DNA of 64,000 nt, from NCBI RefSeq assembly GCF_963576615.1, contig NC_088717.1, positions 1,203,001 through 1,267,000 of the forward strand. Reading direction: 5' to 3'. Below, one piece after another: positions 46,190 to 58,521 of this stretch. Both the position numbers and the translations under genes were made by a program. Numbering within the stretch: the first letter of the stretch is position 1; the number at the start of each line of letters is the position of its first letter. This stretch comes from Watersipora subatra. Lineage: Eukaryota; Bryozoa; Gymnolaemata; Cheilostomatida; Watersiporidae. The notes beneath the pieces were generated by a model. That model made no database searches and was not told where the DNA came from. It saw only the letters and a list, made by a program, of their open reading frames with translations.

Positions 46190-48322
46190 TTCTCACCTAC
46201 AAGCAAACCAAAATACTTCAGTCCTACCACTAGTGAAGAACATCAGGGCCATCGTCGCGCTCACTGTCACCGCATGCTCACCATGCCACTGGGTCTTCGG
46301 GCAACGTCGCCAGATTTCCCCATTCAAACACTCATTCGCATTCTGCGTACGAACCTTCGCACACCGCTCCAACAATCTCTCGTCTGACAATCTCTCGTAT
46401 CACACTCAACATCGCATTTGGTCAGTCAGGTTTTGAAGATGACTTGCTGGGATTCTTATATCAACACCAGCTATCACGAGGGCAATAATCATGCTGCGGG
46501 TGCGAGGCATCAGACGTGATGTGATACGGCGCGGCCAAAATTTCTCTTTTTATTCTATCAATGTTACCTGGATTCCGACTGATGGCTTTGCGATAACAAG
46601 ACTGCAAAGAGGTCATCAAGGTTTCTGTAAGCTTGCCTTTCCCGGAAATAGGCGTCGCCGATTTACTATATGAAACTTGAGTTATTTCATATGAGTTGAC
46701 AAACGTTTAGCAACATGATTTATGCACGCCTCCTTGACGCTGACATTACCATACACATTCAGACTACACACCGCATCATACGCTGCACTATCACCATCAC
46801 CAAGAGAAACAGTATAACGTAAAGGCCCTGTTGTAGATCTCTGCCAGATAATCTTTGCTGCTTCTCTCTCCATAGCACCGCTCGAGCAGTCATGGATCTT
46901 CTCGCAAGCATCTTGGCATTTCTTCCAGAACTCGTCGTAATCGCTGTCATCCTTCTTCGGTCCTTTCTCACATACCTGGCAGTAGTTTGACATCACTTCA
47001 AAGTCTACAACATACCCAGTAAGAACCTCTATAGCAACAAATACACCATTGCGTGAAGTGTGTCCACGCTTCTGCCATGCACCGTCGTAACTCACAGCTA
47101 TATCTACAGTATCTACATCAGTACTACGTCTATCAAGCTTTAGATACTCTGCCTTTACAATATTCCTAATGATTCTAAAACAAGCCTCTAAAGCTGTAGA
47201 ACATGCAGTAGCTAACTTACCTAACATAGCGAAGTATGAGGCACTCGTAATAGGCAGTGGTAAATTTAAATCCGAAATAAAGCTGCACGCCTGTTCATAA
47301 CCTACCCTGTTACTCTTACAAGAATAAACAAATCTATCGTTTATATCATAAGCCTTACCATTTACCACACTCGGGGATGTGTGCCGCGACATAACTACGG
47401 TCTTACAATCGTTACAAACTACTTCAAATAAACTAGACATACCATATACCCTATCAGTCTCAACTAACCCTACATTAGTACTACGACAGACGGAACACAT
47501 ATGAGAAACTAAGCTATATAAAAATTTCACGCTCACTACCCTAAAGCTGCTTGCCCTGACACTGCTTGCGGCGGTATCACCAGAAGTAGTGTCAGCACCA
47601 GCAGAAACAGGCGAGCTAGCAAGATACTTCCTGAAAGTCTCCAGCTTGTGCTTGGACGCAAAAACTGGAGTGGCAGCGGCAGAATCTGGATCAGCACAAA
47701 CTGGAGCATAAGATGTAGATGGTGCTGATGAGAGAAGAGATGTACTCGGCGGTGGTGTGGTTGCATCAAATTTCTACAAATAAAAACTAATTTATGCTTA
47801 GAAGTTATTAGTTGCAGATAATTATTTTTTGCTGAGACTTCATATTTATCTTGGGTTCATATTCTGCGATGTATACAGCATACTGAAGCAACACAGCTAA
47901 CTTTACCACTGATAGAAAGGCCTAATAGGAAACCTTCAATGTTAATGTTTCGTATCGAATAGCATAACATCTACTCGGTATCGTCGATACATAACCAATA
48001 TTTTATAATGGATACTATTTGAATTGTTTGGTTAGCCTAATGAAATGGATAGTAGAAAAGATGAAAGATAGTAGCTGAAAATTTTTTTAGTAACTAATTA
48101 AAACTAGTCATACTAACTAAAAATTTAATCGGAGAAATTACTAATAAAAAATAGCAAAACGAAAATGCTAACCTCGTCATCAATCTTTCTAGATGGAAAG
48201 ACTCGTCTTCTTTTCTTTTTCCCAAACGCAATGGCTGAATATGACTTCACCATATCGTCAATGTAGATCAAAATATAAAAGTAGAGAGTGTTTGAGAGCT
48301 TTGCAAAACGATAAGGAGCCAT
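46190..48322 (-). pseudogene. Mutator-like/Kolobok transposase, 3' part out of frame
   Basis: Exons 48173-48322 and 46682-47773 join in phase 0 (GAG|GTTAGC donor, TTTGTAG acceptor) to 413 codons. The N-terminus is basic (FGKKKRRRVFPSRKID), followed by a Ser/Pro/Ala linker, a C-x2-C finger (MCSVCRSTNVG, CNDCKTVVMS), and the catalytic core starting VSYDGAWQKRGHTSRNGVF, with VDFEVMSNYCQVCEKG and VSLGDGDSAAYDAV. After NHVAKRLSTHMK the frame stops, but the adjacent plus-one frame continues the family signature (GKGKLTETLMTSLQSCYRKA, ITSDASHPQHDYCPRDSWC) before an in-frame TGA. The copy therefore looks broken in its last third. The protein type is the one annotated in animals as Mutator-like transposase; with TTAA ends I assign it to Kolobok. 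Confidence 0.75.
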
Positions 48323-48548
48323 TTATTATGCAAATAAAGAGGTCATAAGGGTCACATTTTTTGCGGTTTTTTTGGGGTTTGTATTATTACAGGGTGTCAA
48401 TAAAAAGCTTTTTGTAGAGTTTTGTCTTAGTTTTTGTCAATAAAATGCATAACTGTTGAAAGAGCATTCTACTACTTACAGTGCTTCATAAATCTGTATA
48501 GAAAATTTGACAAAAATTGTCATCTGTCACCCTAAGTTTCGGCCTTAA

Positions 48549-49103
48549 ACCATAACTGTCACGTACAACTTTTATCATATTTTCTAAGAAAATCAGACAC
48601 GCTGATTCCAATTTTGTACTCAAAATAAAAATAAAGCTTGTTACAACTCGTAGCTTGTTACATGATGTTTAAATGGGCTGAGCGCCGAGAAAAATGAGCT
48701 CAAAAAGCGCGATTTTATCACAAGCTAGCGATGTTATCACGGTTTTTGAACTCATTTTTAAATATGCAATGTTAAATAGCTTAATTACCTTTCAGAAAAG
48801 ACAAATTATTTTTAAGACTGAATTTAGATAATAATGGATTTTAAAGCACCTATCCCTATTATTCTAGATCGGTCTAAACATTCCTAAATTCCATTCCTAA
48901 AAAGCTAGGTTACGTCACGTGTTTATGAGCGGAGCTTGTTGAGCCGATCGTGTTGTTTTCGAGACCGATATTAAAACGCTGTAAAAAGGCCTTCAATACT
49001 CTGAAAGTTGGTGGACCAATCGTTATTTTGAGTAAAAAATCCGAATCAGCATGTCGGATTTACCTGGTGAATACGATAAAAGTTGCACGTGGCAGTTATG
49101 GTT
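48549..49103. mobile_element. Possible nested Kolobok-type MITE (or internal element end)
   Basis: A second left-type end (TTAA then ACCATAACTGTCACG, with TCAGACACGCTGATTCC) starts here and matches the right end at 49,103 for about 90 bp. The core (GGGCTGAGCGCCGAGAAAAA, CGCGATTTTATCACAAGC) recurs near 55,640. It either forms a ~555-bp MITE sharing its right end with the larger element or is a stray end. Confidence 0.6.
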
Positions 49104-49121
49104 TTAATGTTCACAGGGTAT

Positions 49122-52100
49122 TTAGAGGAAAACTATGGGCCGATTTCTATCCGCATTTTTTCTACCCCCCACTCTTCCTCTACCATCCCTACTGCTGACT
49201 ATCTCTTCTACCTCGCCTTCAACTCTCCTGTAAAAATGGGGCTTGGTGGCAACCATCCTCGGTAGATGTTTTGCTTCAATCTCTTTCAAGCTGTATGACA
49301 AACCTGTTGATGCTAGGGTTGGCGGCTCCACATCAACATACACTGGTTCTGATCCTGAAATGAGATGCTTTTCCAGCTCCTTGAAGAGGTCATCAATGTA
49401 ATCTACAAAATTAGAACAACAATTATGAAAGAGCACTACAAAATGGTTGATACATTGACTGGGTTTGCATAAAACCACTGTGAAAGCAATCGTGTCGTGA
49501 TCACTAAAGCAGCTTTGAGAAACCTACGAGAGCATGGAAAAAAATACCCCGTTTGGTATGAACATTTTTTTATCAGTGGCAAGTCTGCTAATCTTACTAT
49601 ATGTAGCATCTTGTCTCCGATGAACAGCAGTTGGTACTTGCTTGGTCGCCTTACTCCTCTGAACGACAACCAGTGGCGTTCCATCACTCTTCAGCTTGAC
49701 ATCTCTGTTACAGTTTTCATTATGTAACATAACAGTTAGTTGTACTCTATAACCAAAACAAGATCTCATTTTTTAATAAGTCGCCATTTTCAAAAGCCGT
49801 GAATCACGAAAAGGATCGACTGAGACATGCCAAAACAGTAATGTTTGTGCGTCAAACATTACCATTGGCTAGAGGTTATAGATTTGGTGTACTCGTGTGT
49901 CTGTTCTATCGGTCTATCGAGTGATGACAGCAAACTCATCATAGTATATAAACAGTCTCCGAGGCCCACTGACTGCATTGTTGACCGACTTACTGGAGAA
50001 TTAATCACAACTTTAGTACAAACCTTGATAGCATTCCACTATAGCTGAAGCCTTCCATCTTTGGGGCATTCCTGTTGATCTCGGCATGGAAAGATTCTAA
50101 CTCGGAAGTAGCTAGTCTACCAGCCTTGGATATGGCATCAATCAGGCCCTTTCTTTCAAGAATCGGTCTTAGTTTTACTGCCGTTAGGCTATCTACAAAA
50201 CAAGAAAATATTTAATTATTGCAGTGCCAAGGCTTCAATTCTACTTTTGGCCTAAGTTGACCTATACCTTGCCAATGATGGTAACATGAACTATATATAT
50301 ATATATAGCAATAAGTAATCAATTAATATTCATTTAGTATAACATCAGTCACACATACATAATATTAAAGCCATGTTACTTACATCTATCAATCCAGCGA
50401 CGATCACAAAGATAACCTTCACTATCTGGTTCTGGCAATAAGGTGTCTGGACCATGAACACAATGATGGAATTCAGTGTTATCCCTGTGAACATGAATGT
50501 TGCACATGTGGTTGGTGACTGATTTCCACCATTCGATTCTAAGCTGACTTCCGGGCTCTGTGTTTACCACAACGTGATAGAGGTGGCGTATTATTGTCTC
50601 TGACCAGTGACCAACAACTCTGTTAGCTGCAACGCTAGCAAACTCACAGAGCTTTTTCTTTAGATCTAATAAAAGTGAAACAACTGTAATAAATCAAGCA
50701 TGGTGCTTATTTTATTATATCCAATTAACTGGCATCATGCGGCAATAAGCAAACTTTAGTGCATAAACCACAAAATTCCAAAAGGTTGGAGAACACTTTT
50801 GCCACCAGCCTTAACACGCTATAAATAACCAGTTTGGCGCAATCTGAACCTACTCTATCTATCTCAGAGAAATATCATATATTGTGCTTGTAGAGTCAAA
50901 CTTTTAAATTAAACACTCACTCTTTGCAATATGCCATAGATCGAAATAGTGGGTAACCTCTGGCCATTCTTTCCTCATGTAAGGAGCAATCATGATGTGC
51001 TGGTCAGTTGTTAGGCTGCCTATACAAACACCAGCATCTTCCACTTCTCGACGGCATCTGATCAATCCCTCCTTCTCCATTGCCTGTGATGATGTTGTCT
51101 CAGTGACCTGTATATGTAAGAATGTTTAATTTGAATTGACTATTGGGCGCTGTCTTCTTATAAAACAAACACAATAAGTATTGAAACACTGAATATGTTG
51201 CTAAACATTTAAGTAGGCGACTAATCAATTTATCAAATCTAGTAAAAATAATAATGTTCACTGGAGACAGTTCTCACCTTCACCAACTGAGATGCCACTA
51301 TAAGAGAGGATTTTACATCCATTAGTGTGTAGGTGCTGTATAGGGCACTATGTCCTGGGGTGTCAAATCTTCCATCTCCGCTGACATCTATCTGCTCTGT
51401 ACCTAGTGCCTGTTGTACTGCTGTCATGTTATGGCTGTAGACATTCCTGATGACCTGTGTAGAAAAACAGCTAGTATTACATGAAACATACAGGATTATT
51501 ACATAAAAGGCATAGAGTTTAGATAGAAACCAAGCTAGTAATTGCTGTAAATATTCATTTGAGTTTTGAACATTGGTGAATACATTCAGGACTCAATTGT
51601 ACCATGATGTGAATGACATTGGACATACTTGCGTTTCATTTTGTCAACCTATTTCTGGTTGACTAAGGTAAAATAATAACACCAAACAGTGCTAAATGTC
51701 ATACATAAACATTATGGTAGATTAAAGACTTGCCCCATGAAGGTAGTGCTGTTGGTGTCTGAAAAAAGATCGCATGGAGGGAGCCATGATACTAAGCATC
51801 GAGAATGCACGGAGAAACTTGGTTGGCAAGCATCCAGTAAACAAGATCATCGCACTTATCAAAATGTTTATGACAGCACGTCCACTGGTGCGACTGCTAG
51901 ATTCCCATGTTCTCACGTGTCTGCAGCTATCACAAACGGCTGTCATTTTGACGTATCCTCCATCTCTGTATGTAGACTCCACGTTGGTAAGGCACGCACA
52001 CTTCCTACAGTACTTGAGTGCCTCTAGAAGTTGCTTGTGATCTACCAAGTATTTTGGTTCATTGTACCATGATCTCTGTCTGTAATTATAAAAGTAATAA

Positions 52101-54870
52101 CTGATGGTTATGCATCTGTAGCATAGCTGAAAAACACTCAAATTATCCCGCCTAAACCGAGGCACAGATGCCAATGATAGGGTGAACCAAATGCACAATA
52201 GTACACATACATTATGAACTTACGCCTGTTTATAGACTTGGTAGTTTTCCTTTTCTGCATCATCATCCTCGTAGTCACTGTCTGGCTCCCAATCAGAATC
52301 TTCCATATCATCTACTGGCAGATCATCTTCTAACTCATCCATGTATTCAAGGAAATCGTCTCCTCCATAATCTATATTCTTCAGAACACTACCTTCTATA
52401 TCACCCACAGCATCATCATCCACATGTTCTACCATATTAGCTGTTACAACCTAGTAATAGATGAAAGTGTTTACACATGGGGGTTTGATGAGGCACCAAA
52501 GCATTACCAATGAGTGGCCATGGGTTGGCAGCCTGATCACATATTGATGATCATAACATCAAAAATCAAAACAAAAGCAACAAACTTCGTGTGGTTGAAG
52601 CAAACTAACGCCATATGGATTGTATATGGCTGGTTTGTTTGCTTTGTTTGGAAATTTTTATTTTGGATAACCCCACAAACCTCTGTTGTATTGCCGCCAG
52701 ATTTTCCATCTAGGCAACTGCTACCATGACAATGCTGTGCTGCTTCCGTTGTATCAATATCAGACTTTTTTTCTGAGCTGTTGGTATCAGTGAGATGCTG
52801 AGCTGCCCCCCTTCTATCTATTTTTTCAATGTCTTTACTGGAAATTTTTGAAAACAACATTTGGTGAGAGGTCATTTTATGAGAGGTCAGCGGACATATG
52901 TTGTCAGTGAAACCAAAAGATAGCCAAAGATGAAATGCAAACATTTAATTATTACAATATTACTAACTCACCTGTTATACTGTGTTGATGATGAGCGATA
53001 CTTGATCAATCCAAAAGTTGAAACGCTCTTGGTGACACTTAAAACAGATTCTGTCATCGTGCTTACTGCGACTGCCGACTGATTGTCTGGCTGCTTCTTT
53101 CTCTTTGGAGGTGGTGGTCGTGTGGTTAGACGTGGTCGTAGTGGGATCCTTGAAAATTATAATGCAAACTAATGCAAAGACATGTATAAAACTGATTGAA
53201 AATGATGAACCAAGTGCATAAGCTTTTGTGAGAACTTTGTATTATGTCACCTTGTCACATGAGTGTAATTTCCCCCCTTCCCCTGAGATGCTTCTATATG
53301 AATTTTTTGTAATGATTGTGATAGTGAGTCATTAAACAGTCATAATTATAGATTCAGACTATAATAATTTACCTTCACTGCTGTGATAGAAAGAGTTCAG
53401 CTTGCATGGATAGAAAGAGTTCAACACATGCATCTGCAAACAAAGTTATTCATGCTGTATGTTACTGATCCTATCTTGAGCCTGGCAAACATGCAAATCC
53501 CTAGTTGAAGGCTGGTTCACACTATATCGCCATATCTTGGCGTTGGTCGTCGATTATGTGAACCGTGAATTTATGTCATCGACGATCATCGCGGACAGGT
53601 CGGGAAAGTTAGCAGCTGTAAAACTTCCCCGATGCTTCGCCAAGATCGACGACTGCCTTTCAAATGTGAACCATTTCAGCGATGGTAATTCAAGGCCGTG
53701 AATAGCGTGAGCTATTCATAATCGTTTATGATAGTCGCTGCGGGACTAATTTTTTATTCCCGCATGCGAAAAAAGAGGTTTCTTCACAAAAATTTAAAAA
53801 TATGTCACGCAGTATTTCCTAATGCAAATGCGGTTGGTTTGTGACACGCCGAAATAGTGTGAACCAGCCTTAAATTGACAAAGTGGAGGCAGCTGTCTTG
53901 ACTAAGTTGGGCAAATGCAGACATGACATAAGGTTTATAGACAGAATGGTTCATACATGGGTATGAGGGATAAAATAATCATGCAGTAAAAAGTAACAAC
54001 ATTAACACAGCAGAGATAGACAGTTGTTATACTTCTGAACTCAGGTTGAGGTGACCTACTCGGGAGCAAGTGCTCTCCTTTTCTCTAATCTGCTCTCTCT
54101 TTTAGTAGGCGATCTAGGTTGTTGCTTTCTTGGTGATGGTACTGATGTGCCAGATGCAAGTTGAATGGTTGGTACAGCATCATCCTTGAATGTGAGCCTA
54201 AAATATTTTCAAAAGATTGTATTTCATTTAAATTTTGTAAGCAGTCTGTCTATATATATATATGATGAGATGGTGAACAACCACAGAAATGTAGACCATG
54301 TTAATTAATGCAGGCTGCTGACTTGACAATATTGCTATTGATGCAGCTAGACTCCATTAACTCATGGATCTTTTATATGGTTTTTATTCATGATAATTCT
54401 ACAGAAAAGATTTGGCTCTGGCTTAGTCAGCTGGATTTTTCTCATTGCGATCAGTTTGGGTTTGCTAGCTACCTAGTACCAGAACAGTTAAATTGGTTGA
54501 ATTACTATGATAATATTATGCACTGAGGAATAAAAAAACACTTATGCGTTTGAACAAAGATATGCAACTCTTGGTTCTGATGTGGTGTAAGATCTTTAGT
54601 ACAGAGAAAACAACTTTTATCTCTGATAACATTTTATCATTCATAATAATATACTCACGTGACACCAGGCATCGTAAGATATTGATTATAGTTGGTGAAT
54701 GAGTCTGTAGAGAAATGCCTAAAGCACAGACGACTGTTACTAGTCCATTTGAAGTTCTTAACTTTGGTCGAGACAAAGTGAGTCCATCGAATTTGAAGAG
54801 AAGAACTCACAGGCCACGCCTTCAGATGGTCTGTAGCTTCACAGTTGGCAGCTGCGCATCTTCTGCTCAT
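49122..54870 (-). CDS. THAP-domain DDE transposase-like protein, 12 exons, open for 833 codons
   Basis: All 12 exons on the minus strand join without a stop: 54659-54870, 54060-54197, 52972-53148, 52681-52837, 52224-52450, 51734-52079, 51278-51454, 50921-51107, 50384-50665, 50024-50192, 49598-49746, 49122-49402. Eleven introns are consistent in phase; the intron after 51,734 uses a GC donor (GGG|GCAAGT). Residues 1-85 are a THAP zinc finger (MSRRCAAANC, RLCFRHF, AVPT). Next come a basic Pro-rich linker, an acidic stretch (about 220-300), a C-x2-C pair (YCRKCACL, CDSCRHV) and a DDE-like core: SGDGRFDTPGHSALYS (Asp446), LTTDQHIMI (Asp513), HYFDLWHIAKNLKKKL, and SELESFHAEINRNAPK (Glu about 667). 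Similar THAP/DGRxDxPGHS proteins occur in fish and invertebrates. The stop lies 14 bp from the TTAA of the Kolobok element. The superfamily is uncertain: an intact transposon gene or a domesticated one. Confidence 0.85.
53508..53871. mobile_element. 364-bp MITE in intron 2 of the THAP/DDE gene
   Basis: Perfect terminal inverted repeats AAGGCTGGTTCACACTAT and ATAGTGTGAACCAGCCTT. The interior has no ORF. GC content is higher than its surroundings. The ends resemble ISL2EU/Harbinger-type MITEs, but no clear target duplication is visible. Confidence 0.9.
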
Positions 54871-54904
54871 CTTACCTTAGCTTACCTCAGGCCGGTAGCG
54901 GGAT

Positions 54905-55215
54905 GAGTACAAAATATACCACTCAACTATATACTACTCAAATCCACAATACACTACTCTTAAATCGGCAATATACTACTCAAATTCCACAATAAACCAC
55001 TCTCAAGTTAACAATATACCACTCTCAAATCAACAATATACTACTCCAAGTCAGCAAAACACCTCTCTCAAGTCGACAATACAGAATGCACCACAGTAAG
55101 TTGACAATAGACCACTCGAAGTCAACAATACACCACTCAATCAACAAAACGCCACTATAAGTCAACAATATATCACTCAAAGTCGACTATATACCACTCG
55201 TAATCAACAATTAGG
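54905..55215. repeat. ~20-bp degenerate minisatellite upstream of the THAP/DDE gene
   Basis: About 14 units of AAGTCAACAATATACCACTC with variants (ACACCACTC, TATACTACTC, GTCGACAATAC). It begins about 35 bp upstream of the start codon, so it lies in the promoter or 5' UTR. Confidence 0.88.
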
Positions 55216-55599
55216 ATGATGCACGATGTATTCTCAATGAAGAAGCGTTATTTATTATTTTCTCAACCGAGTACTCGCAGCGTAGGGATGAGAATGGAAT
55301 ATGTTCGCGGGTTGTAGCGAGTTGAGCGGAACTTGCTTTTACGCTAAACTTTGACACTGCTTGGCGCAGTTGTATTACCGTAGGTTGCATAAGCAGCAGA
55401 TCACGTAAGACACAGTACTGCCTTCGATGGAAACTTTACCGAGATATAATTGTGTTCCAGGACTATTTAAAAAATGGTTGACCAATGACACGGCAGATAA
55501 GAGAATGCGGTGAAATGATTTTATCGAAACGGGTGTCTTAAAACCTATTCTTTTTTTATTTCCAGCCTGTATTATACTCTCAGTCTTTCCTAAAAGGTA

Positions 55600-55936
55600 G
55601 ATAGGACATGCAACACTGCTTGTAGATTGTTACCGGATGTTTTATGGGCTGGATGCCGAGAAAATAAAGCTCAAAAAACCGCGATTTTATTATAAGCTAG
55701 CGTTGTTAATTGGCCAATTGTAAGCTAGGTTACGCCACTAAATTAACGATATCCGCTAAATAGCGACGTGTTCTAAATGACATCGTTTTGGGGACAAAAT
55801 GCAAATTAATCTCAAAACTGTTTGGAATTTTTTTATTGAGGCAATAAATATGAAAAATAGTGTGCCCATAGTGATCAGCATAGTTGATTTGCTATTTGAA
55901 AAACTTCTACTCAGGATGGTGGCAGTTATGGTTTAA
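55600..55936. mobile_element. Kolobok-type MITE fragment
   Basis: The right end reads GGTGGCAGTTATGGT followed by TTAA, matching the ends of the element at 42,383-49,103. The left part (GGGCTGGATGCCGAGAAAAT, CCGCGATTTTATTATAAGC, GTAAGCTAGGTTACG) matches the core near 48,660-48,910. The left inverted repeat is not recognisable. Confidence 0.75.
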
Positions 55937-55939
55937 CGT

Positions 55940-57180
55940 GTAACATAAATATACAGGGATTTGTAAAGTAAAGAAGCAAGTGGTGAGCCACAATCGTATT
56001 GACAATCCTCTGGTGCTCGTGCCAATGGCACTAGAGTGAATCTGCTTGCATATGCTGTTTAAATCAGAGCACTAGTGCAGAATTTTTAGGCACTTGTTGA
56101 CTGTACTAAGGAATGACCATAGCCCGACCATAGTAACCTGCCGATTCAACAATGACTGCCTTGAGTTTAGTTAATCCACAATACCCAGCTCACTCTATTT
56201 GTTATCATCATTGCCATTTTTTGCAGCTCATGTCCATCATAAAACCCCCTTTTGATTTGAATTGCATCGCATTCAACAGATTCGTACTTTTTCTACTCTG
56301 GGCTGTCATTGAAAACTACTTAAAGTAGCCCATTATGGACTATTTGGAAGAACATGGTGCTTTATTCACTATAGCCTGATTTGCCAGTTGGTAGAGCCTA
56401 TTTGAAGGAGATGGATACCGATTCAAGCTGTAATTTTTTTAACACGGAATAATAACCTGGCAGTGTTTTGTAGCAAAAAAATCATTTAATTGTGAATATG
56501 AGTTGTAAACCTTAAAACATGCACTCACCAACTTTGACCGATCAGGAGTCCGCTAGAGGTAAAAAAACTAGCAATAATGTCTTTCACCGAATCATTGATT
56601 TTAGAAAACAAACTTGGGCTAAAAGAAATTTCTCAGTCTACCGTTTTGTTTACATATTGATAATTCACAAATTGATATGGTAATAAATTGGTCATACAGA
56701 AGTAGTTTATACAGTCACCAGCAACTAAACAAGAATAGGGAGTTGGCTAGTAAGTCTATTGGTAACTGCTAGGTAGTCTATTGGTACTGGACAGATTGCA
56801 GGCTTAGCAGAGCTTTAGATATCTGATTGAATATAGCAGAAATTGTAACAGTTTTTACTTTGCAAGCATAACCATTGGAAAGTTATCTTTTGTCAAAAAA
56901 TTCATTGCAAACTCTCAAATTGCACAACTACCACAGACAAATCAATGCTACATGTCATGGTGCCATTAGGAACATCTACGTAATCGTTCTTATTGACTGC
57001 TCTCGGCAGCGTGTACAACTCACAATAAACAAAATAGCACTTCATCTAATCATATAATTTAAAAGTATATTTTGTTAATTTATGATAACCATGTAATTCA
57101 TCAGGTACCCATTGGCATCTGATTGTAAAACAGAGTATAACTCAAATCAGCTTTATTGTTCCCAAATAAATGTTTAGCTT
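55940..57180. other. Intergenic, no gene recognised
   Basis: AT-rich between the Kolobok-type MITE and the 33-bp array. A short plus-strand open frame at 56,875-57,057 shows no family resemblance. Confidence 0.4.
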
Positions 57181-57194
57181 TATTAGATTGTGGA

Positions 57195-58475
57195 ACTGAT
57201 GTGCGCCCCTAGTAGCTGTAGAGCTCTACGGAGATGCACCCCTAGTAGCTGTAGAACTCTACTGAGGTGCACCCCTATTAGCTGTAGAGCTCTACTGATG
57301 TGCACCCCTAGTAGCTGTAGAGCTCTACAGAGGTGCACCTCTAGTAGCTGTAGAACTCTACTGAGGTGCACTCCTATTAGCTGTAGAGCTCTACTGAGGT
57401 GCACCCCTAGTAGCTGTAGAGCTCTACTGAGGTGGACCCCTATTAGCTGTAGAACTCTACTGAGGTGCACCCCTAGTAGCTGTAGAATTCTACTGATGAG
57501 CACCCCTAGTAGCTGTAGAACTCTACTGAGGTGCACCACTAGTAGCTGTAGAATTCTACTGAGGTGCACCCCTATTAGCTGTAGAGCTCTACTGATGTGC
57601 ACCCCTAGTAGCTGTAGAGCTCTACGGAGGTGCACCTCTAGTAGCTGTAGAACTCTACTGAGGTGCACTCCTATTAGCTGTAGAGCTTTACTAATGTGCA
57701 TCCCTAGTAGCTGTAGAGCTCTACTGAGGTGGACCCCTAGTAGCTGTAGAACTCTACTGGGGTGCACCCCTAGTAGCTGTAGAATTCTACTGAGGTGCAC
57801 CCCTAGTAGCTGTAGAACTCTACCGAGGCGCACTCCTAGTAGCTGTAGAATTCTACTGATGTGCACCCCTAGTAGCTGTAGAATTCTACTGAGGTGCACT
57901 CCTAGTAGCTGTAGAACTCTACTGAGGTGCACTCCTAGTAGCTGTAGAACTCTACTGATGTGCACCCTTAGTAGCTGTAGAACTCTACTGAGGTGCACTC
58001 CTAGTAGCTGTAGAACTCTACCGAGGCGCACTCCTAATAGCTGTAGAACTCTACTGAGGTGCACTCCTAGTAGCTGTAGTATTCTACTGAGGTGCACCCC
58101 TAGTAGCTGTAGAACTCTACTGAGGTGCACCCCTAGTAGCTGTAGAATTCTACTGAGGTGCACCCCTAGTAGCTGTAGAACTCTACCGAGGTGCACTCCT
58201 AGTAGCTGTAGAACTCTACTGATGAGCACCCCTAGTAGCTGTAGAACTCTACTGAGGTGCACTCCTAGTAGCTGTAGAACTCTACTGATGTGCACCCCTA
58301 GTAGCTGTAGAACTCTACCGAGGCGCACTCCTAGTAGCTGTAGTATTCTACTGAGGTGCACCCCTAGTAGCTGTAGAACTCTACTGAGGTGCACCCCTAG
58401 TAGCTGTAGAACTCTACTGAGGTGCTCCCCTAGTAGCTGTAGAACTCTACCGAGGCGCACTCCTAGTAGCTGTTA
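57195..58475. repeat. 33-bp minisatellite, open on both strands
   Basis: About 38 units of GTGCACCCCTAGTAGCTGTA followed by GAACTCTACTGAG. Because 33 is a multiple of three and the unit lacks stops in one frame on each strand, it reads as 443 codons (plus, CTPSSCRTLLR repeats) and 425 codons (minus, VHLSRVLQLLG repeats). No splice-consistent flanking exon or family match supports translation. Confidence 0.95.
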
Positions 58476-58521
58476 CAATAAGGAATATCAATACAGATAT
58501 CCATTTAGGCAAAATGCATGA

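Larger units (their letters stand above)
42383..49103. mobile_element. TTAA-flanked Kolobok-like DNA transposon carrying a P2X7-tail gene
   Basis: The left end (TTAA then ACCATAACTGCCACG) and right end (CGTGGCAGTTATGGTT then TTAA) are inverted repeats for over 200 bp. Shared inner blocks include GACATGCTGATTC, TTGGTCCAC, TTTTTACAGCG, CTCGAAAAC and GTGACGTAACCTAGCTTTTT. TTAA duplications with a transposase of this kind point to the Kolobok group. Contents: a P2X7-tail gene (plus), a nested foldback element, a possible THAP-like fragment (plus), and the transposase (minus). An extra left-type end at about 48,549 means the right end might instead belong to a nested MITE; the longer match favours the outer pair. 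The element starts about 390 bp right of the giant MULE. Confidence 0.75.

Noticed and set aside
46190-46436. Plus-strand open frames opposite the transposase 3' end
   Set aside because: The minus strand carries the recognisable transposase signature here; the plus-strand frames are antisense shadows.
49497-49727. 76-codon plus-strand frame
   Set aside because: Antisense to exon 11 of the THAP/DDE gene, which fits phase and family.
57183-58521. Long open frames of 443 and 425 codons on opposite strands
   Set aside because: Both are products of a 33-bp tandem unit; there is no family match, no splice context, and the two frames overlap completely.
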